DNA from: Bacteroidales bacterium
Lineage (GTDB): Bacteria > Bacteroidota > Bacteroidia > Bacteroidales > P3
Direction: 5' to 3'
DNA: 34,791 nucleotides
NCBI GenBank assembly: GCA_017480525.1
Contig: JAFVAM010000085.1
Location: 1 to 34,791 of the forward strand
The translations under genes and the position numbers were made by a program. Under the pieces are notes generated by a model. That model saw only the letters and a program-made list of their open reading frames with translations. It was not told the origin of the DNA and made no database searches. Shown in pieces: positions 15,929-23,832 of this stretch (position 1 is its first letter; each line of letters opens with the position of its first letter).

Positions 15929-17533
15929 TTAGCGGTCGTTGGCGTTCTTGAAGATTCTGTCGAAGCGGAACTTGCCGTCACCCCACGACCACAGCACACG
16001 CTTGGCCTTGCCCACGATGTGGTCTTCCGGCACAAAGCCCCAGAAGCGGCTGTCCTGGCTGCAATGGCGGTTGTCGCCCATCATCCAGTAGTAGTTCTGC
16101 TTGAAGGTGTAGCTCTGTGCCAGGGAGCCGTTGATGAAAATCTGGCCGTCGCGGACCTCAAGACTGTTGCCCTCATAGGCGGTGATGACACGACGATAAA
16201 GCGGCAGGTTGTCGAGGGTGAGGGCGATAGTCTCATCCTTCGCGGGGATATGGATGGGACCGAAATTGTCGAGTGTCCACTCGTAGCCCGGCTGGTTGGG
16301 ATAGAGACCGGGATCGGGGTAACTCTCATGTTCCTTTATCGAAACAATGATGGACTTCTCCTCCAGACGCCTCTTGATGTCTGCCGAAAGCGGCAACAGC
16401 AGCACGGGATTGCCCATCGAATCAAAAAAGAACCTCCGTTGCCCGTAGATTTCCTCGATGTCGTCATTGCTGACCCCACATTCGTGCAGCGTCTGGCGCG
16501 GGTCGAATCCCGCCGCCACCGTGACATCATAGCAGAACTCGGCATCGTGCGGCAGCTCCACGGCCTGACCGTTGATATGCACCACTTTGTCGACAATCTG
16601 GAGGTCCTCGCCCGGGAGACCCATACAACGTTTGATATAGTTCTCCCGCTTGTCAATGGGTCGCACCCCCACCTTTCCCAACGACCCGATCTCGGGGTGA
16701 TAGGCCCTGCCCGACAGCACCGTCTCACGTCCGAAGCTCTGCACAGCTTGATAATAGGTGTACTTGCCATCGGGGAAACTGCTCAAAATCGTGTCGCCTG
16801 CCGGGAAGTTGAACACCACGGCATCGAAGCGCTTCACATGGGTGTAGCCCGGGAAGCGATGGTATGGCAACTGAGGCCAGTCGAGATACGACTGTGCATT
16901 GGTTCCCACGATGGTGTTGTGCATCAATGGCAACGCCAGCGGGGTCATGATGACACGCGGACCGTAGGCCATCTTGCTGACAACCAAATGGTCGCCCACA
17001 AGCAGACTCTTCTCCATGCTCGACGAGGGAATGGAAAACAATTCGAAGACAAAACCACGGATGAGCACGGCGGCGATGAGAGCGAAGACAACGGCCTCCG
17101 TCCAGTCGCGCGCCTCGGTGATCTTCTCGGGCGGATCGGTCTTGGGGTCGTGCCATACCATCAACCAGCTCCACCTCTTCTTGCCGCTTCCCGCAGATGC
17201 ATCCTTTCCGCCGTCCTTCGTAGGCCCCAAGCCGAGCAGCGGCAGGTAGAAGCAGGGGAGCAGCACTCCCAACATCTGCTCTATGAAGTTGGAGCGGCGG
17301 AAACAGCGCGAGGTCTCCACCACCAGGAGCAGAAAGGTGAAGATATTGATGCCGGGCACCAAAAAACCGAGGATCCATTTCCAGTTCAGGTTATTCGTGA
17401 TGTCCAACCACACCACGATGTTGTAAAGCGGCACCAGTGCCTTCCACGGAGCCACTCCGGCCTTCCTGAAAATGTGCCACAAGCCGAAAACCGTTCCGGC
17501 AAAATAAGTCAGCAGTAAAATTTCGTATATCAT
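15929..17533 (-). CDS. lepB: Signal peptidase I with an N-terminal multi-helix membrane domain
   Basis: This 534-residue serine-lysine protease cleaves signal peptides at the inner membrane. The N-terminal approximately 105 residues hold three or four hydrophobic helices and resemble DUF5684-type membrane domains (KAGVAPWKALVPLYNIVVWL, LGFLVPGINIFTFLLLVVE). The peptidase part begins with a helix at about 145-163. The catalytic Ser172 lies in SIPSSSM, Lys301 in YIKRCMGLPGED, and GDNR at 486-489 is followed by SQDSRFWGF. It is longer than the E. coli enzyme because of the N-terminal domain and an insert between the Lys and GDN boxes. ATG 17533 overlaps the upstream GT4 stop as ATGA. The open frame continues upstream to 17938 but lies antisense-like within the GT4 gene and was rejected. 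Confidence 0.95.
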   Translation of the reverse strand: MIYEILLLTYFAGTVFGLWHIFRKAGVAPWKALVPLYNIVVWLDITNNLNWKWILGFLVPGINIFTFLLLVVETSRCFRRSNFIEQMLGVLLPCFYLPLLGLGPTKDGGKDASAGSGKKRWSWLMVWHDPKTDPPEKITEARDWTEAVVFALIAAVLIRGFVFELFSIPSSSMEKSLLVGDHLVVSKMAYGPRVIMTPLALPLMHNTIVGTNAQSYLDWPQLPYHRFPGYTHVKRFDAVVFNFPAGDTILSSFPDGKYTYYQAVQSFGRETVLSGRAYHPEIGSLGKVGVRPIDKRENYIKRCMGLPGEDLQIVDKVVHINGQAVELPHDAEFCYDVTVAAGFDPRQTLHECGVSNDDIEEIYGQRRFFFDSMGNPVLLLPLSADIKRRLEEKSIIVSIKEHESYPDPGLYPNQPGYEWTLDNFGPIHIPAKDETIALTLDNLPLYRRVITAYEGNSLEVRDGQIFINGSLAQSYTFKQNYYWMMGDNRHCSQDSRFWGFVPEDHIVGKAKRVLWSWGDGKFRFDRIFKNANDR

Positions 17534-18651
17534 CGTTCTTTCTCTGTTTTTCTCTTTATTGATACCTTGTCGGCAACGGCGAGAAGCTTTTCCTTTTCGC
17601 GCTGCCAGTCCATATCGCGGCGGGCCTCGTCGAAGTCGCTGTCCTCCCATTTCCGGTCCATAACCCTCCTCACGGCCTCCACAAGCCCCTGTACTTTGTC
17701 CTTCTCCTTGTCGATGACCTCTCCCACGCCGAAACGCCGCACCACAGCGGCCATCTCGGGCAGGTCGCTCACCACCATCGGCACCCCCGCAGCCACAAAG
17801 TCTCCTATGCGGTTCGGCAGCGAGAAATGGTAGTTCAGACCCATGTCTTCCAGCATCACCAGTCCCACGCGGGCCATGGGCGTCAGAGCCTCCAGCCGTT
17901 CGGGTGCGAGTCTGCCGAGGAAGACTATGCGGTCGCACCAGGGTTTGCCCTCGGCGTAGGCCCTCGTCTCGTCGTAGAGGTCGCCGACTCCCGCCACCAC
18001 CAGACGGCAGTCCGTCAGCATCTCCAGGGCGTCGATGGCCCAGTCCACTCCCCTACCCTTGTTCACTGCGCCTTGATACAGCAACGTGGCAAGCGGCGAT
18101 GCCGGGAGTAGACCTTCGTCGGCGACGGGGTATTCCGTCCGGGGCTTGGCACTGATGTTTCTCACCACCGCCATCTCCACACCATAGCGACGAAGGTAAT
18201 AGTCTGCCACGCTGTGGCACACGGTGAGATTGGCGTCGCATCGGGGCAGCAGGAAGTCTTCGATGCGTTCCCATACACGCTTCACACGGTGGCGGTCCAC
18301 CAGTTCCGGCACCTCGGGGAATATCTCGTGCGAGTCCATCACCAACTTTTTGCGTCGCAAACGCGCCGCCATCCAGCAGGCAGGGAGGGTGTCGGTGTCG
18401 TTGGCCCACACGATGTCCATCCCTTCGCGCAACAGCCTCCACAGCAGCCGCCAGTTGTATTCGGCATAGAACTGCCAGTGTCTCCTGTGCTTCAACTTCA
18501 GGTCGTTGCGACCGATGAGAAGCACGTCGTATCCCGCCTCGCGCAGCGTCGCCGCGTGGCGTTTCACCCGCCGGTCGGTCATCAGGTCGTTGGTCACCGC
18601 CATGGCTATCCTTATCTTCCCGTCGCTTTTCAAAACTTTTACATAACGCAA
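17530..18651 (-). CDS. Glycosyltransferase family 4; start codon uncertain
   Basis: The product has up to 373 residues. The N-domain shows KIRIAMAVTNDLMTDRRVKRHAATL and VLLIGR, then IVWANDTDTLPACWMAA and VMDSHEIFPEVPELV. The C-domain has LLYQGAVNKGRGVDWAIDALEML, CRLVVAGVGDLYD, VGLVMLEDMGLNYHFSLPNRIGDFVAAGVPMVVSDLPEMAAVV. This is a GT-B GT4 enzyme of the capsule or exopolysaccharide type. No ATG precedes the first beta strand. In-frame TTG codons at 18651 and 18633 are the only upstream starts, while ATG 18603 would cut into strand KIRIAM. TTG 18633 (LKSDGKIRIAM) is most likely. It heads a GT4-lepB-parC-GT4-hflX gene string. No promoter box on the minus strand was recognised in the short divergent spacer. 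Confidence 0.88.
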   Translation of the reverse strand: MRYVKVLKSDGKIRIAMAVTNDLMTDRRVKRHAATLREAGYDVLLIGRNDLKLKHRRHWQFYAEYNWRLLWRLLREGMDIVWANDTDTLPACWMAARLRRKKLVMDSHEIFPEVPELVDRHRVKRVWERIEDFLLPRCDANLTVCHSVADYYLRRYGVEMAVVRNISAKPRTEYPVADEGLLPASPLATLLYQGAVNKGRGVDWAIDALEMLTDCRLVVAGVGDLYDETRAYAEGKPWCDRIVFLGRLAPERLEALTPMARVGLVMLEDMGLNYHFSLPNRIGDFVAAGVPMVVSDLPEMAAVVRRFGVGEVIDKEKDKVQGLVEAVRRVMDRKWEDSDFDEARRDMDWQREKEKLLAVADKVSIKRKTEKER

Positions 18652-18666
18652 TTAAAAAAAGTTTCG

Positions 18667-18674
18667 TATCTTTG
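18667..18674 (+). promoter_or_regulatory. -7 promoter box of the META-NUDIX-dprA operon
   Basis: TATCTTTG followed by CA, 25 nt upstream of ATG 18700. It lies in the divergent spacer with the GT4 gene. Confidence 0.8.
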
Positions 18675-18699
18675 CACCCGATTTTTTTATCAACAAGAT

Positions 18700-19173
18700 A
18701 TGTGGAAAAGAAACGCTTCCAACCCGCTGGCACTGTTCGTTGCCCTGCTGCTGTTCGCGGCGGGATGCTCGTCGGCCGACAAGGTGGCGACGCCCACGTA
18801 CCCTCCGCTGCTCCCCGACAAGGGACAGTCCTGGCAGCTCGTGGCCATGCGCGGACGCACCGTCGGCAACGACGACAAGACCCCCTCGCTGGTAGTGAAT
18901 CCCGAAGCCGGCACACTCTCCGGTGTCGCCTATTGCAACACGTATGTCTATTTCGTCTCCCTCCGCCTCGAAGCACAGCACCCCGACGGCGACTACTATT
19001 CCATCCACCTCAAGCATGAGGCCGGCGGCAGCCTGCTTTGCACCGAGGCAGCCATGAATGCCGACGCCCGTTTCCTCGCCCTCCTTGGCAAAGCCACACG
19101 CATGCGCCTCACTTCCACCACTCTCACCCTTTTCCAGAACGACAAAGAAATCCTCCTTTTCGAACTGCAATGA
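18700..19173 (+). CDS. META-domain lipoprotein (HslJ-like)
   Basis: This 157-residue protein has a signal peptide with lipobox FAAGC (Cys23), so it is anchored in the envelope as a lipoprotein. The mature part is a META domain: SWQLVAMRGRTV, a central GTLSGVAYCNTYVYFVSL where the family's G-C-N core appears as Y-C-N, a late LLCTEAAMNADARFLALLGKATRMRL and a final TLTLFQNDKEILLFE strand. META/HslJ domains are stress-linked envelope proteins without a known enzymatic activity. ATG 18700 follows the promoter box by 25 nt. The stop codon overlaps the NUDIX start as ATGA, so the two are coupled. Confidence 0.85.
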   Translation: MWKRNASNPLALFVALLLFAAGCSSADKVATPTYPPLLPDKGQSWQLVAMRGRTVGNDDKTPSLVVNPEAGTLSGVAYCNTYVYFVSLRLEAQHPDGDYYSIHLKHEAGGSLLCTEAAMNADARFLALLGKATRMRLTSTTLTLFQNDKEILLFELQ

Positions 19174-19655
19174 AACTGTCATACAGATACCACACCTTCA
19201 GCATCCCCCTCTGCCTGCTTCGCCTCCTCAAACGGCGCATGCGCTACGTCCGGGCGGCAGGCTGCGTCGTCTCCGACGCCGAAGGCAACCGCCTCCTCAT
19301 CCGTCGCAACGGCAGATGGGATCTTCCCAAAGGCAAGGTGGAACCCGGCGAGACCCTCCTGCAGGGTGCCCTGCGCGAGACCCTCGAGGAGACTGGCATC
19401 GAAGCCCTCCCGCAGCCCCCCTTCCGTCCCATCAAAACCTACCACATTTTCAATCTCTACGGCGGATGGCACCTCAAACAGACCTCCTGGTTTGCCGCCA
19501 CGACTGCCGGCCGCCGCCCACAAGGCCGTCCTCAAGGCGACGAGGGCATCACCGAAACCGCATGGGTCTCCCCCGACGAATGGCACCGACACCTGCAATC
19601 ATCCTACGGAACCCTCAAAACACTTTCACTCCAATGGACACCCTCTCGCAGATAG
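19170..19655 (+). CDS. NUDIX hydrolase
   Basis: This 161-residue protein has a Nudix box reading GKVEPGETLLQGALRETLEETGI, fitting GX5EX7REUXEEXGU except for Thr where a bulky residue is usual. It is preceded by AAGCVVSDAEGNRLLIRRNGRWDLPKG. The C-terminal part (GGWHLKQTSWFAAT, GITETAWVSPDEW) matches ADP-ribose or dinucleoside polyphosphate type NUDIX folds, but substrate cannot be assigned. Residues 1-25 are basic and hydrophobic but too short for a membrane anchor claim. It starts inside the META stop and overlaps dprA by 22 bp, so it sits in the middle of a three-gene operon. Confidence 0.9.
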   Translation: MKLSYRYHTFSIPLCLLRLLKRRMRYVRAAGCVVSDAEGNRLLIRRNGRWDLPKGKVEPGETLLQGALRETLEETGIEALPQPPFRPIKTYHIFNLYGGWHLKQTSWFAATTAGRRPQGRPQGDEGITETAWVSPDEWHRHLQSSYGTLKTLSLQWTPSRR

Positions 19656-20740
19656 CCCTCACCTTCACCCCCGGCCTGGGCAATACCACCATACGACACC
19701 TCGTCGACCTCTATCCCGACGAGGACATTTTCTCCCTGCCGCCGGCGGAACTCAAACAGGCCTTCGGCTCCCACCACACCACCCTCAACGCCATCCTCTC
19801 CAAGAGTGCTTTTCCCCGTGCCGAACAGGAACTGGAGTTCTGCCAGAAAAACAACATCACCCCGCTCTTCTTCACTGACCCTGAATACCCCGAACGTCTC
19901 AACAGGCCGGAAACCGACGACTGCCCCGCCCTCCTCTATGTCCTCGGCAGCGCCAACCTCAACCCCGAACGGCCTGTGGCCATCGTCGGCACCCGCCGCG
20001 CCACACCCCACGGGCGCGACAACACCCACCTCCTGGTGCAGCAGCTCAAGGCCTACGACACCCCCATCGTCAGCGGCCTGGCCTACGGCATCGACACCGC
20101 CTCCCACACCGCAGCACTCGATTTCTCACTGCCCACCGTGGCCGTCCTCGGCCATGGGCTGGACCGCATCTATCCCGCCGAAAACCGCCCGCTGGCCAAG
20201 CGTATCGTTGCCGCCGGCGGCGCCCTCGTCACCGAGTACCCCTCCGGCACAGCCATCAACCCGCGCTTCTTCCCCGCGCGCAACCGCATCATCGCCGCCC
20301 TCTCCGACGCCATTGTCGTCGTCGAGGCTGCCGAGAAAGGCGGTGCCCTCATCACCGCCGCCATCGCTGCCAGCTACCACCGCGACGTCTTCGCGCTCCC
20401 CGGCCGTCTCTCCGACACCTACTCCCGCGGCACCATCAACCTCATCGCCACCAACCGCGCCCTCCTCGTCCGCAACGCCGACGACATAGCCTTCCAGCTC
20501 GGATGGACACTCGTGGGGCAACAGGCACGGTTGCCTTTCGCCGAAGAAAACGTAAAACTTTCTGTCGACGAGCAGAAAATCGTCGACACATTGAGAAAAA
20601 ACGAACACCTGACCCTCGACGAGATTGCCTCCGCCACAGCCATGCCGCTACCCAAGGCCGCCTCGCTGCTCTTCAACCTCGAAATGAGCAACACCGTCCA
20701 GACCCTCCCGGGTCATCTCTACCGGCTGCCGCAACGCTAA
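19634..20740 (+). CDS. dprA: DNA-processing protein DprA (Smf)
   Basis: This 368-residue protein loads RecA on incoming single-stranded DNA. The N-terminal helix-hairpin region (LTFTPGLGNTTIRHLVDLYP) precedes the Rossmann-like DprA core: PVAIVGTRRATPHG, PIVSGLAYGIDTASHTAAL, VAVLGHGLDRIYPAENR, GALVTEYPSGTAINPRFFPARNRIIAALSDAIVVVEAAEKGGALITA. A C-terminal winged-helix domain (VDEQKIVDTLRKNEHLTLDEIASATAMPLPKAASLLFNLE) completes the full-length architecture. Its stop codon overlaps the convergent SpoU gene's stop. DprA is present even in Bacteroidota not known to be naturally competent. Confidence 0.96.
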   Translation: MDTLSQIALTFTPGLGNTTIRHLVDLYPDEDIFSLPPAELKQAFGSHHTTLNAILSKSAFPRAEQELEFCQKNNITPLFFTDPEYPERLNRPETDDCPALLYVLGSANLNPERPVAIVGTRRATPHGRDNTHLLVQQLKAYDTPIVSGLAYGIDTASHTAALDFSLPTVAVLGHGLDRIYPAENRPLAKRIVAAGGALVTEYPSGTAINPRFFPARNRIIAALSDAIVVVEAAEKGGALITAAIAASYHRDVFALPGRLSDTYSRGTINLIATNRALLVRNADDIAFQLGWTLVGQQARLPFAEENVKLSVDEQKIVDTLRKNEHLTLDEIASATAMPLPKAASLLFNLEMSNTVQTLPGHLYRLPQR

Positions 20741-21531
20741 ACCAACTCCCAGAAAGCCACCGAGGCCGCCGCCGCCACATTGAGCGAGTCGACGCCGCGC
20801 CGCATCGGTATACGCGCCACATAGTCGACCCTCCGCAGCACCTCTTCGCCGAGTCCGTCTCCCTCTGTACCCATGACGATGGCCATGCGATCGACGCCTT
20901 TCAGCACCGGGTCGTCGATGGCCACAGAACGGTCCGTCAGCGCCAGCGCCACCGTCTGGAAACCCTCCTCGCGCAGCTGCCCATAACTGTCCATCCACGC
21001 CCACGGCAACTGGAACACTGTGCCCATGCTCACACGGCAGGCCCTCCGGTTCAGCGGGTCGCAACAGGTGCGCGTCAGCAGCAGCGCGTCGACGCCAAGG
21101 GCAGCGGCAGCACGGAAAATCGCGCCGGTGTTGGTGCTGTTGACAACACCGTCCATCACCGCCACCCTGCGCATCCCTCGGCACACCTCCGCCACACTCT
21201 TCAGTCCCGGCCTGTGCATGGCGCAGAGCACACCGCGCGAAAGCTCATAGCCCGTGAGCCTCGCCAGCACCTCGCGCCCTGCGGTGTAGACAGGCAGGTC
21301 TTCAGCAAGGCCTTCGCACATCGCGCGCACCTGCGAATCTATATATTTGTTTTCGCAGAGGAACGACTGCGGACGGCAGCCGGCGGCAAGCGCCACTCGG
21401 ATCACCTTCTCGCTCTCGCAGATAAACAGTCCCTCTTCGGGATGCAGGCGGTTGAGCAACTGAGCCTCCGTCAGCCGCGCATAGGGTGCCAACGCCGGGT
21501 CCTCTATGGTGTCTATGGGTTTCACTTTCAT
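20737..21531 (-). CDS. SpoU/TrmH-family RNA 2'-O-methyltransferase
   Basis: This 264-residue protein has an N-terminal RNA-binding substrate domain (LFICESEKVIRVALAAGC, PQSFLCENKY). The C-terminal SPOUT trefoil-knot domain shows three motifs: VVNSTNTGAIFRAAAALG (motif 1 with Asn and Arg), MAIVMGTEGDGLGEEVL (motif 2) and IPMRRGVDSLNVAAAASVAFWEL (motif 3). It uses AdoMet to methylate a ribose in tRNA or rRNA; which position cannot be told. ATG 21531 is chosen, since the extension to 21540 starts with TTG. A TAATTTTG box ends 6 nt before the ATG. The gene converges on dprA with overlapping stop codons. Confidence 0.94.
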   Translation of the reverse strand: MKVKPIDTIEDPALAPYARLTEAQLLNRLHPEEGLFICESEKVIRVALAAGCRPQSFLCENKYIDSQVRAMCEGLAEDLPVYTAGREVLARLTGYELSRGVLCAMHRPGLKSVAEVCRGMRRVAVMDGVVNSTNTGAIFRAAAALGVDALLLTRTCCDPLNRRACRVSMGTVFQLPWAWMDSYGQLREEGFQTVALALTDRSVAIDDPVLKGVDRMAIVMGTEGDGLGEEVLRRVDYVARIPMRRGVDSLNVAAAASVAFWELV

Positions 21532-21537
21532 GGCCTG

Positions 21538-21545
21538 CAAAATTA
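21538..21545 (-). promoter_or_regulatory. -7 promoter box of the SpoU methyltransferase gene
   Basis: TAATTTTG on the minus strand followed by CA, ending 6 nt before ATG 21531, so the transcript would be almost leaderless. No -33 TTTG is visible at the expected place. Confidence 0.5.
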
Positions 21546-21600
21546 CACAATAATATCCATCCCCACCCCTTCCGTGAATTTATATCGCGCACGATACAAA

Positions 21601-21631
21601 TGTTAAAAAACTAAAAATTTACATTTTAACA
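21601..21631. promoter_or_regulatory. Inverted repeat upstream of gpx promoter, candidate operator
   Basis: TGTTAAAA at 21601-21608 and TTTTAACA at 21624-21631 form a perfect 8-bp inverted repeat with a 15-nt A+T-rich spacer. It ends 22 nt before the -7 box of gpx, so it overlaps the region RNA polymerase would contact at -33. The OhrR-type regulator encoded two genes downstream is the obvious candidate ligand, but the half-sites do not match the B. subtilis OhrR consensus exactly. Confidence 0.4.
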
Positions 21632-21653
21632 CTTTCGAAACAGAAAATATTCG

Positions 21654-21661
21654 TATATTTG
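21654..21661 (+). promoter_or_regulatory. -7 promoter box of the gpx-ohrR-radical SAM operon
   Basis: TATATTTG followed by CA, 55 nt upstream of ATG 21717. A TTTC at 21633-21636 is a weak -33 candidate at 17 nt spacing. Confidence 0.75.
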
Positions 21662-21716
21662 CATCGCAAACGACATAATACAAAACAACAATAAAACATT
21701 ATAAAACAAACACATT

Positions 21717-22259
21717 ATGGCAACCATCTACGACTACAAAGCCATCGCCAGCAACGGCAAGGAAATCGACTTCCGCCAGTTCGAGGGCAAACCCATGCTC
21801 ATCATCAACACCGCCTCCAAGTGCGGATTCACCCCCCAGTTCGACGCCCTCGAGAAAATCAACGAGGAGTATCGCGACCGCGGCCTCGTGGTCATCGGCT
21901 TCCCCTGCAACCAGTTCAAGGAGCAGGATCCCGGCACCGACGGCGAAATCGAGGAGTTCTGTCGCGTCAACTACGGCGTGACTTTCCAGATCATGAAGAA
22001 AGTAGACGTCAACGGCAAGGACGAGTGCCCCGTCTTCACCTTCCTCAAAGCCCAGGCTCCCACCGAGGAATACAACGGCCTCAAAGCCAAAGCCACACGC
22101 ACCATGCTCAAAGGCCTCAGCAAGAGCGTCGAAAAAGAAAGCGACATCCTCTGGAACTTCACCAAGTTCCTCGTGGCCAAGGACGGACAGACGGTGATGC
22201 GCTTCGCCCCCACCACCGAACCCGAAGAGATGAAGAAGGACATCGAAAGCATGCTCTGA
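21717..22259 (+). CDS. Glutathione peroxidase family (thioredoxin-dependent, Cys type)
   Basis: This 180-residue thiol peroxidase has the peroxidatic Cys36 in NTASKCGFTPQ. The active-site tetrad is completed by Gln70 (CNQFKEQDPG) and Trp146-Asn147 (ILWNFTKFL). Further cysteines at 64, 82 and 104 offer resolving residues, and the size fits the non-selenium bacterial GPx class that uses thioredoxin rather than glutathione. It reduces hydrogen peroxide and organic hydroperoxides in the cytosol. It leads a tight operon: the next gene starts at the base after its stop, and that gene is an organic-peroxide sensor. Confidence 0.95.
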   Translation: MATIYDYKAIASNGKEIDFRQFEGKPMLIINTASKCGFTPQFDALEKINEEYRDRGLVVIGFPCNQFKEQDPGTDGEIEEFCRVNYGVTFQIMKKVDVNGKDECPVFTFLKAQAPTEEYNGLKAKATRTMLKGLSKSVEKESDILWNFTKFLVAKDGQTVMRFAPTTEPEEMKKDIESML

Positions 22260-22700
22260 ATGTACGACCAGCTGAAACTCGACAACCAGATCTGTTTCCG
22301 CCTCTACACCGCCTCGCGGCTCATCACGCAGGCCTACCGCCCGCTGCTTGAGCCGCTGGGCCTTACCTATCCGCAGTATCTGGTTCTCATGGTGCTGTGG
22401 GAGAAGGACAACCAGCTCGTCAACGACATCGCCCGACGCCTCCTCCTCGACACCAACACCATCACCCCCCTCCTCAAACGTATGGAAACCCAGGGGCTCC
22501 TCGTCCGCACCCACGGCATCGTCGACGGACGCCAGACCCTCGTCAGCCTCACCCGCAAGGGACACCGGCTCCAGGAGCAAGTCAAGAACATCCCCTCATG
22601 CCTCTCTTCTCAGCTGGCCGCAAACGGCCTCTGCGCCGACGACGCCACTACCCTCGCCAGCACCATCGACCGTATCATCAACACCCTCAAAAAACAATGA
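22260..22700 (+). CDS. ohrR: MarR-family organic peroxide regulator, OhrR type
   Basis: This 146-residue winged-helix protein closely follows OhrR. The N-terminus LDNQICFRLYTASR places reactive Cys12 as in B. subtilis OhrR Cys15. LTYPQYLVLMVLWEKD supplies the conserved tyrosines, and LDTNTITPLLKRMETQGL and GRQTLVSLTRKGHRL form the DNA-reading helix and wing. Cys114 and Cys125 in the C-terminal dimer region could act as the second cysteine of a 2-Cys type switch, as in Xanthomonas OhrR. OhrR repressors leave DNA when the cysteine is oxidised by organic hydroperoxide. ATG 22260 follows the gpx stop directly, and its own stop forms ATGA with the next gene. It probably autoregulates this operon. 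Confidence 0.93.
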   Translation: MYDQLKLDNQICFRLYTASRLITQAYRPLLEPLGLTYPQYLVLMVLWEKDNQLVNDIARRLLLDTNTITPLLKRMETQGLLVRTHGIVDGRQTLVSLTRKGHRLQEQVKNIPSCLSSQLAANGLCADDATTLASTIDRIINTLKKQ

Positions 22701-23782
22701 CCGACCTACAAGCATACATGTCGGAGAGCATCCGCAACATCATGGCCAAAGCCTACCTCGGCGTCCTCTCCAACCCACACGAGGCCCGCTTTGTAGCCCG
22801 AATGCAGAAGATTTTCAACGCCTCCGAGCGCCGCCGCAAGGAGGTCCTCAAAACCGACGGCCTCGACGTGCCACCGTTCCTCATCGCCAGCATCGCCACC
22901 ACCTGCAACCTCCAGTGCAAAGGCTGCTACGCCCGCAAGAACGGCATCGCCGCCGACCCCGGCAGCCCCCAGAAGCACCTCCTCAGCCCCGACCAGTGGC
23001 ACACCATCTTCGCCGACGCCGCCTCCCTCGGCGTCAGTTTCTGCCTCCTCGCAGGAGGCGAACCCCTCACCCAACGCGCCATCCTCGAACAGGCCGCCGC
23101 CGTCGACAACGTCATCTTCCCCGTCTTCACCAACGCCACCCTCATCGGGCCGCAGTACATTGAGTTCTTCCGAAAAAAACTCAACATCGTACCCGTCGTG
23201 AGCCTCGAAGGCGATGCCGCCGCCACCGACGAACGCCGCGGCCACGGCGTCTACCAGCGCGCACTGCTCTCCATGGAGATGCTCCACAACGAACACCTAT
23301 TCTTCGGCGCCTCCATCACCGTCACCACACACAACTTCCGCACCGTCACCTCCACCGACTACCTGCGCCACCTCGCCGCCCTCGGCTGCCGCCTCGTCTT
23401 CTTCGTCGAATATGTACCCTTCGACGAAAGCACACAACATCTCGCCTTCGGCGATGCCGAAGTGGCCGAGATGGAGGCCCTCCTCGATGCGCGCCGCGAA
23501 GATGTCAAAGAAATGATTTTCCTCTCCTTCCCGGGCGACGAGAAAGCCCTCGACGGATGCCTCGCCGCCGGCCGCGGTTTCTTCCACATCGGCCCCGACG
23601 GCGCCGCCGAACCCTGCCCCTTCTCGCCCTTCAGCGACAGCAACGTGGCCTCCCTCGGCCTCAGGGATGCCCTCAAATCGCCCCTCTTCGCCAAAATCCG
23701 CGCCGCCAAAGCCCTCGGATGGGAACACACCGGCGGCTGCACCCTCTTCGAACACCGCGCCGAAATCGAAGCCATGCTATAG
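22697..23782 (+). CDS. Radical SAM protein of unknown function with Cys-rich C-terminus
   Basis: This 361-residue protein binds a 4Fe-4S cluster and AdoMet through Cys70-x3-Cys74-x2-Cys77 (TTCNLQCKGCYAR). GVSFCLLAGGEPLTQRAIL, VFPVFTNATLIG and VVSLEGDAAATDERRG follow the PqqE/MoaA-like radical SAM pattern. The C-terminal region has DGCLAAGRGFFHIGPDGAAEPCPFSPFSDSNVASLGL and GGCTLFEHR, a partial SPASM-like arrangement that may hold an extra cluster. The N-terminal 60 residues are helical. SPASM-type members often modify peptides or proteins, but no substrate is encoded next to it. Its ATGA overlap with ohrR places it in the peroxide operon, which is the strongest functional clue. A terminator follows at 23833. 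Confidence 0.9.
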   Translation: MTDLQAYMSESIRNIMAKAYLGVLSNPHEARFVARMQKIFNASERRRKEVLKTDGLDVPPFLIASIATTCNLQCKGCYARKNGIAADPGSPQKHLLSPDQWHTIFADAASLGVSFCLLAGGEPLTQRAILEQAAAVDNVIFPVFTNATLIGPQYIEFFRKKLNIVPVVSLEGDAAATDERRGHGVYQRALLSMEMLHNEHLFFGASITVTTHNFRTVTSTDYLRHLAALGCRLVFFVEYVPFDESTQHLAFGDAEVAEMEALLDARREDVKEMIFLSFPGDEKALDGCLAAGRGFFHIGPDGAAEPCPFSPFSDSNVASLGLRDALKSPLFAKIRAAKALGWEHTGGCTLFEHRAEIEAML

Positions 23783-23832
23783 CTTTGGAGCAAACACAAC
23801 GGCACACGACAACAGTGCCAACCGCCTCTCCC

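Noticed and set aside
17534-17938. N-terminal extension of signal peptidase I into the GT4 gene
   Set aside because: The extension has an Arg/Gly-rich shadow composition, while ATG 17533 starts a proper membrane domain and forms an ATGA overlap.
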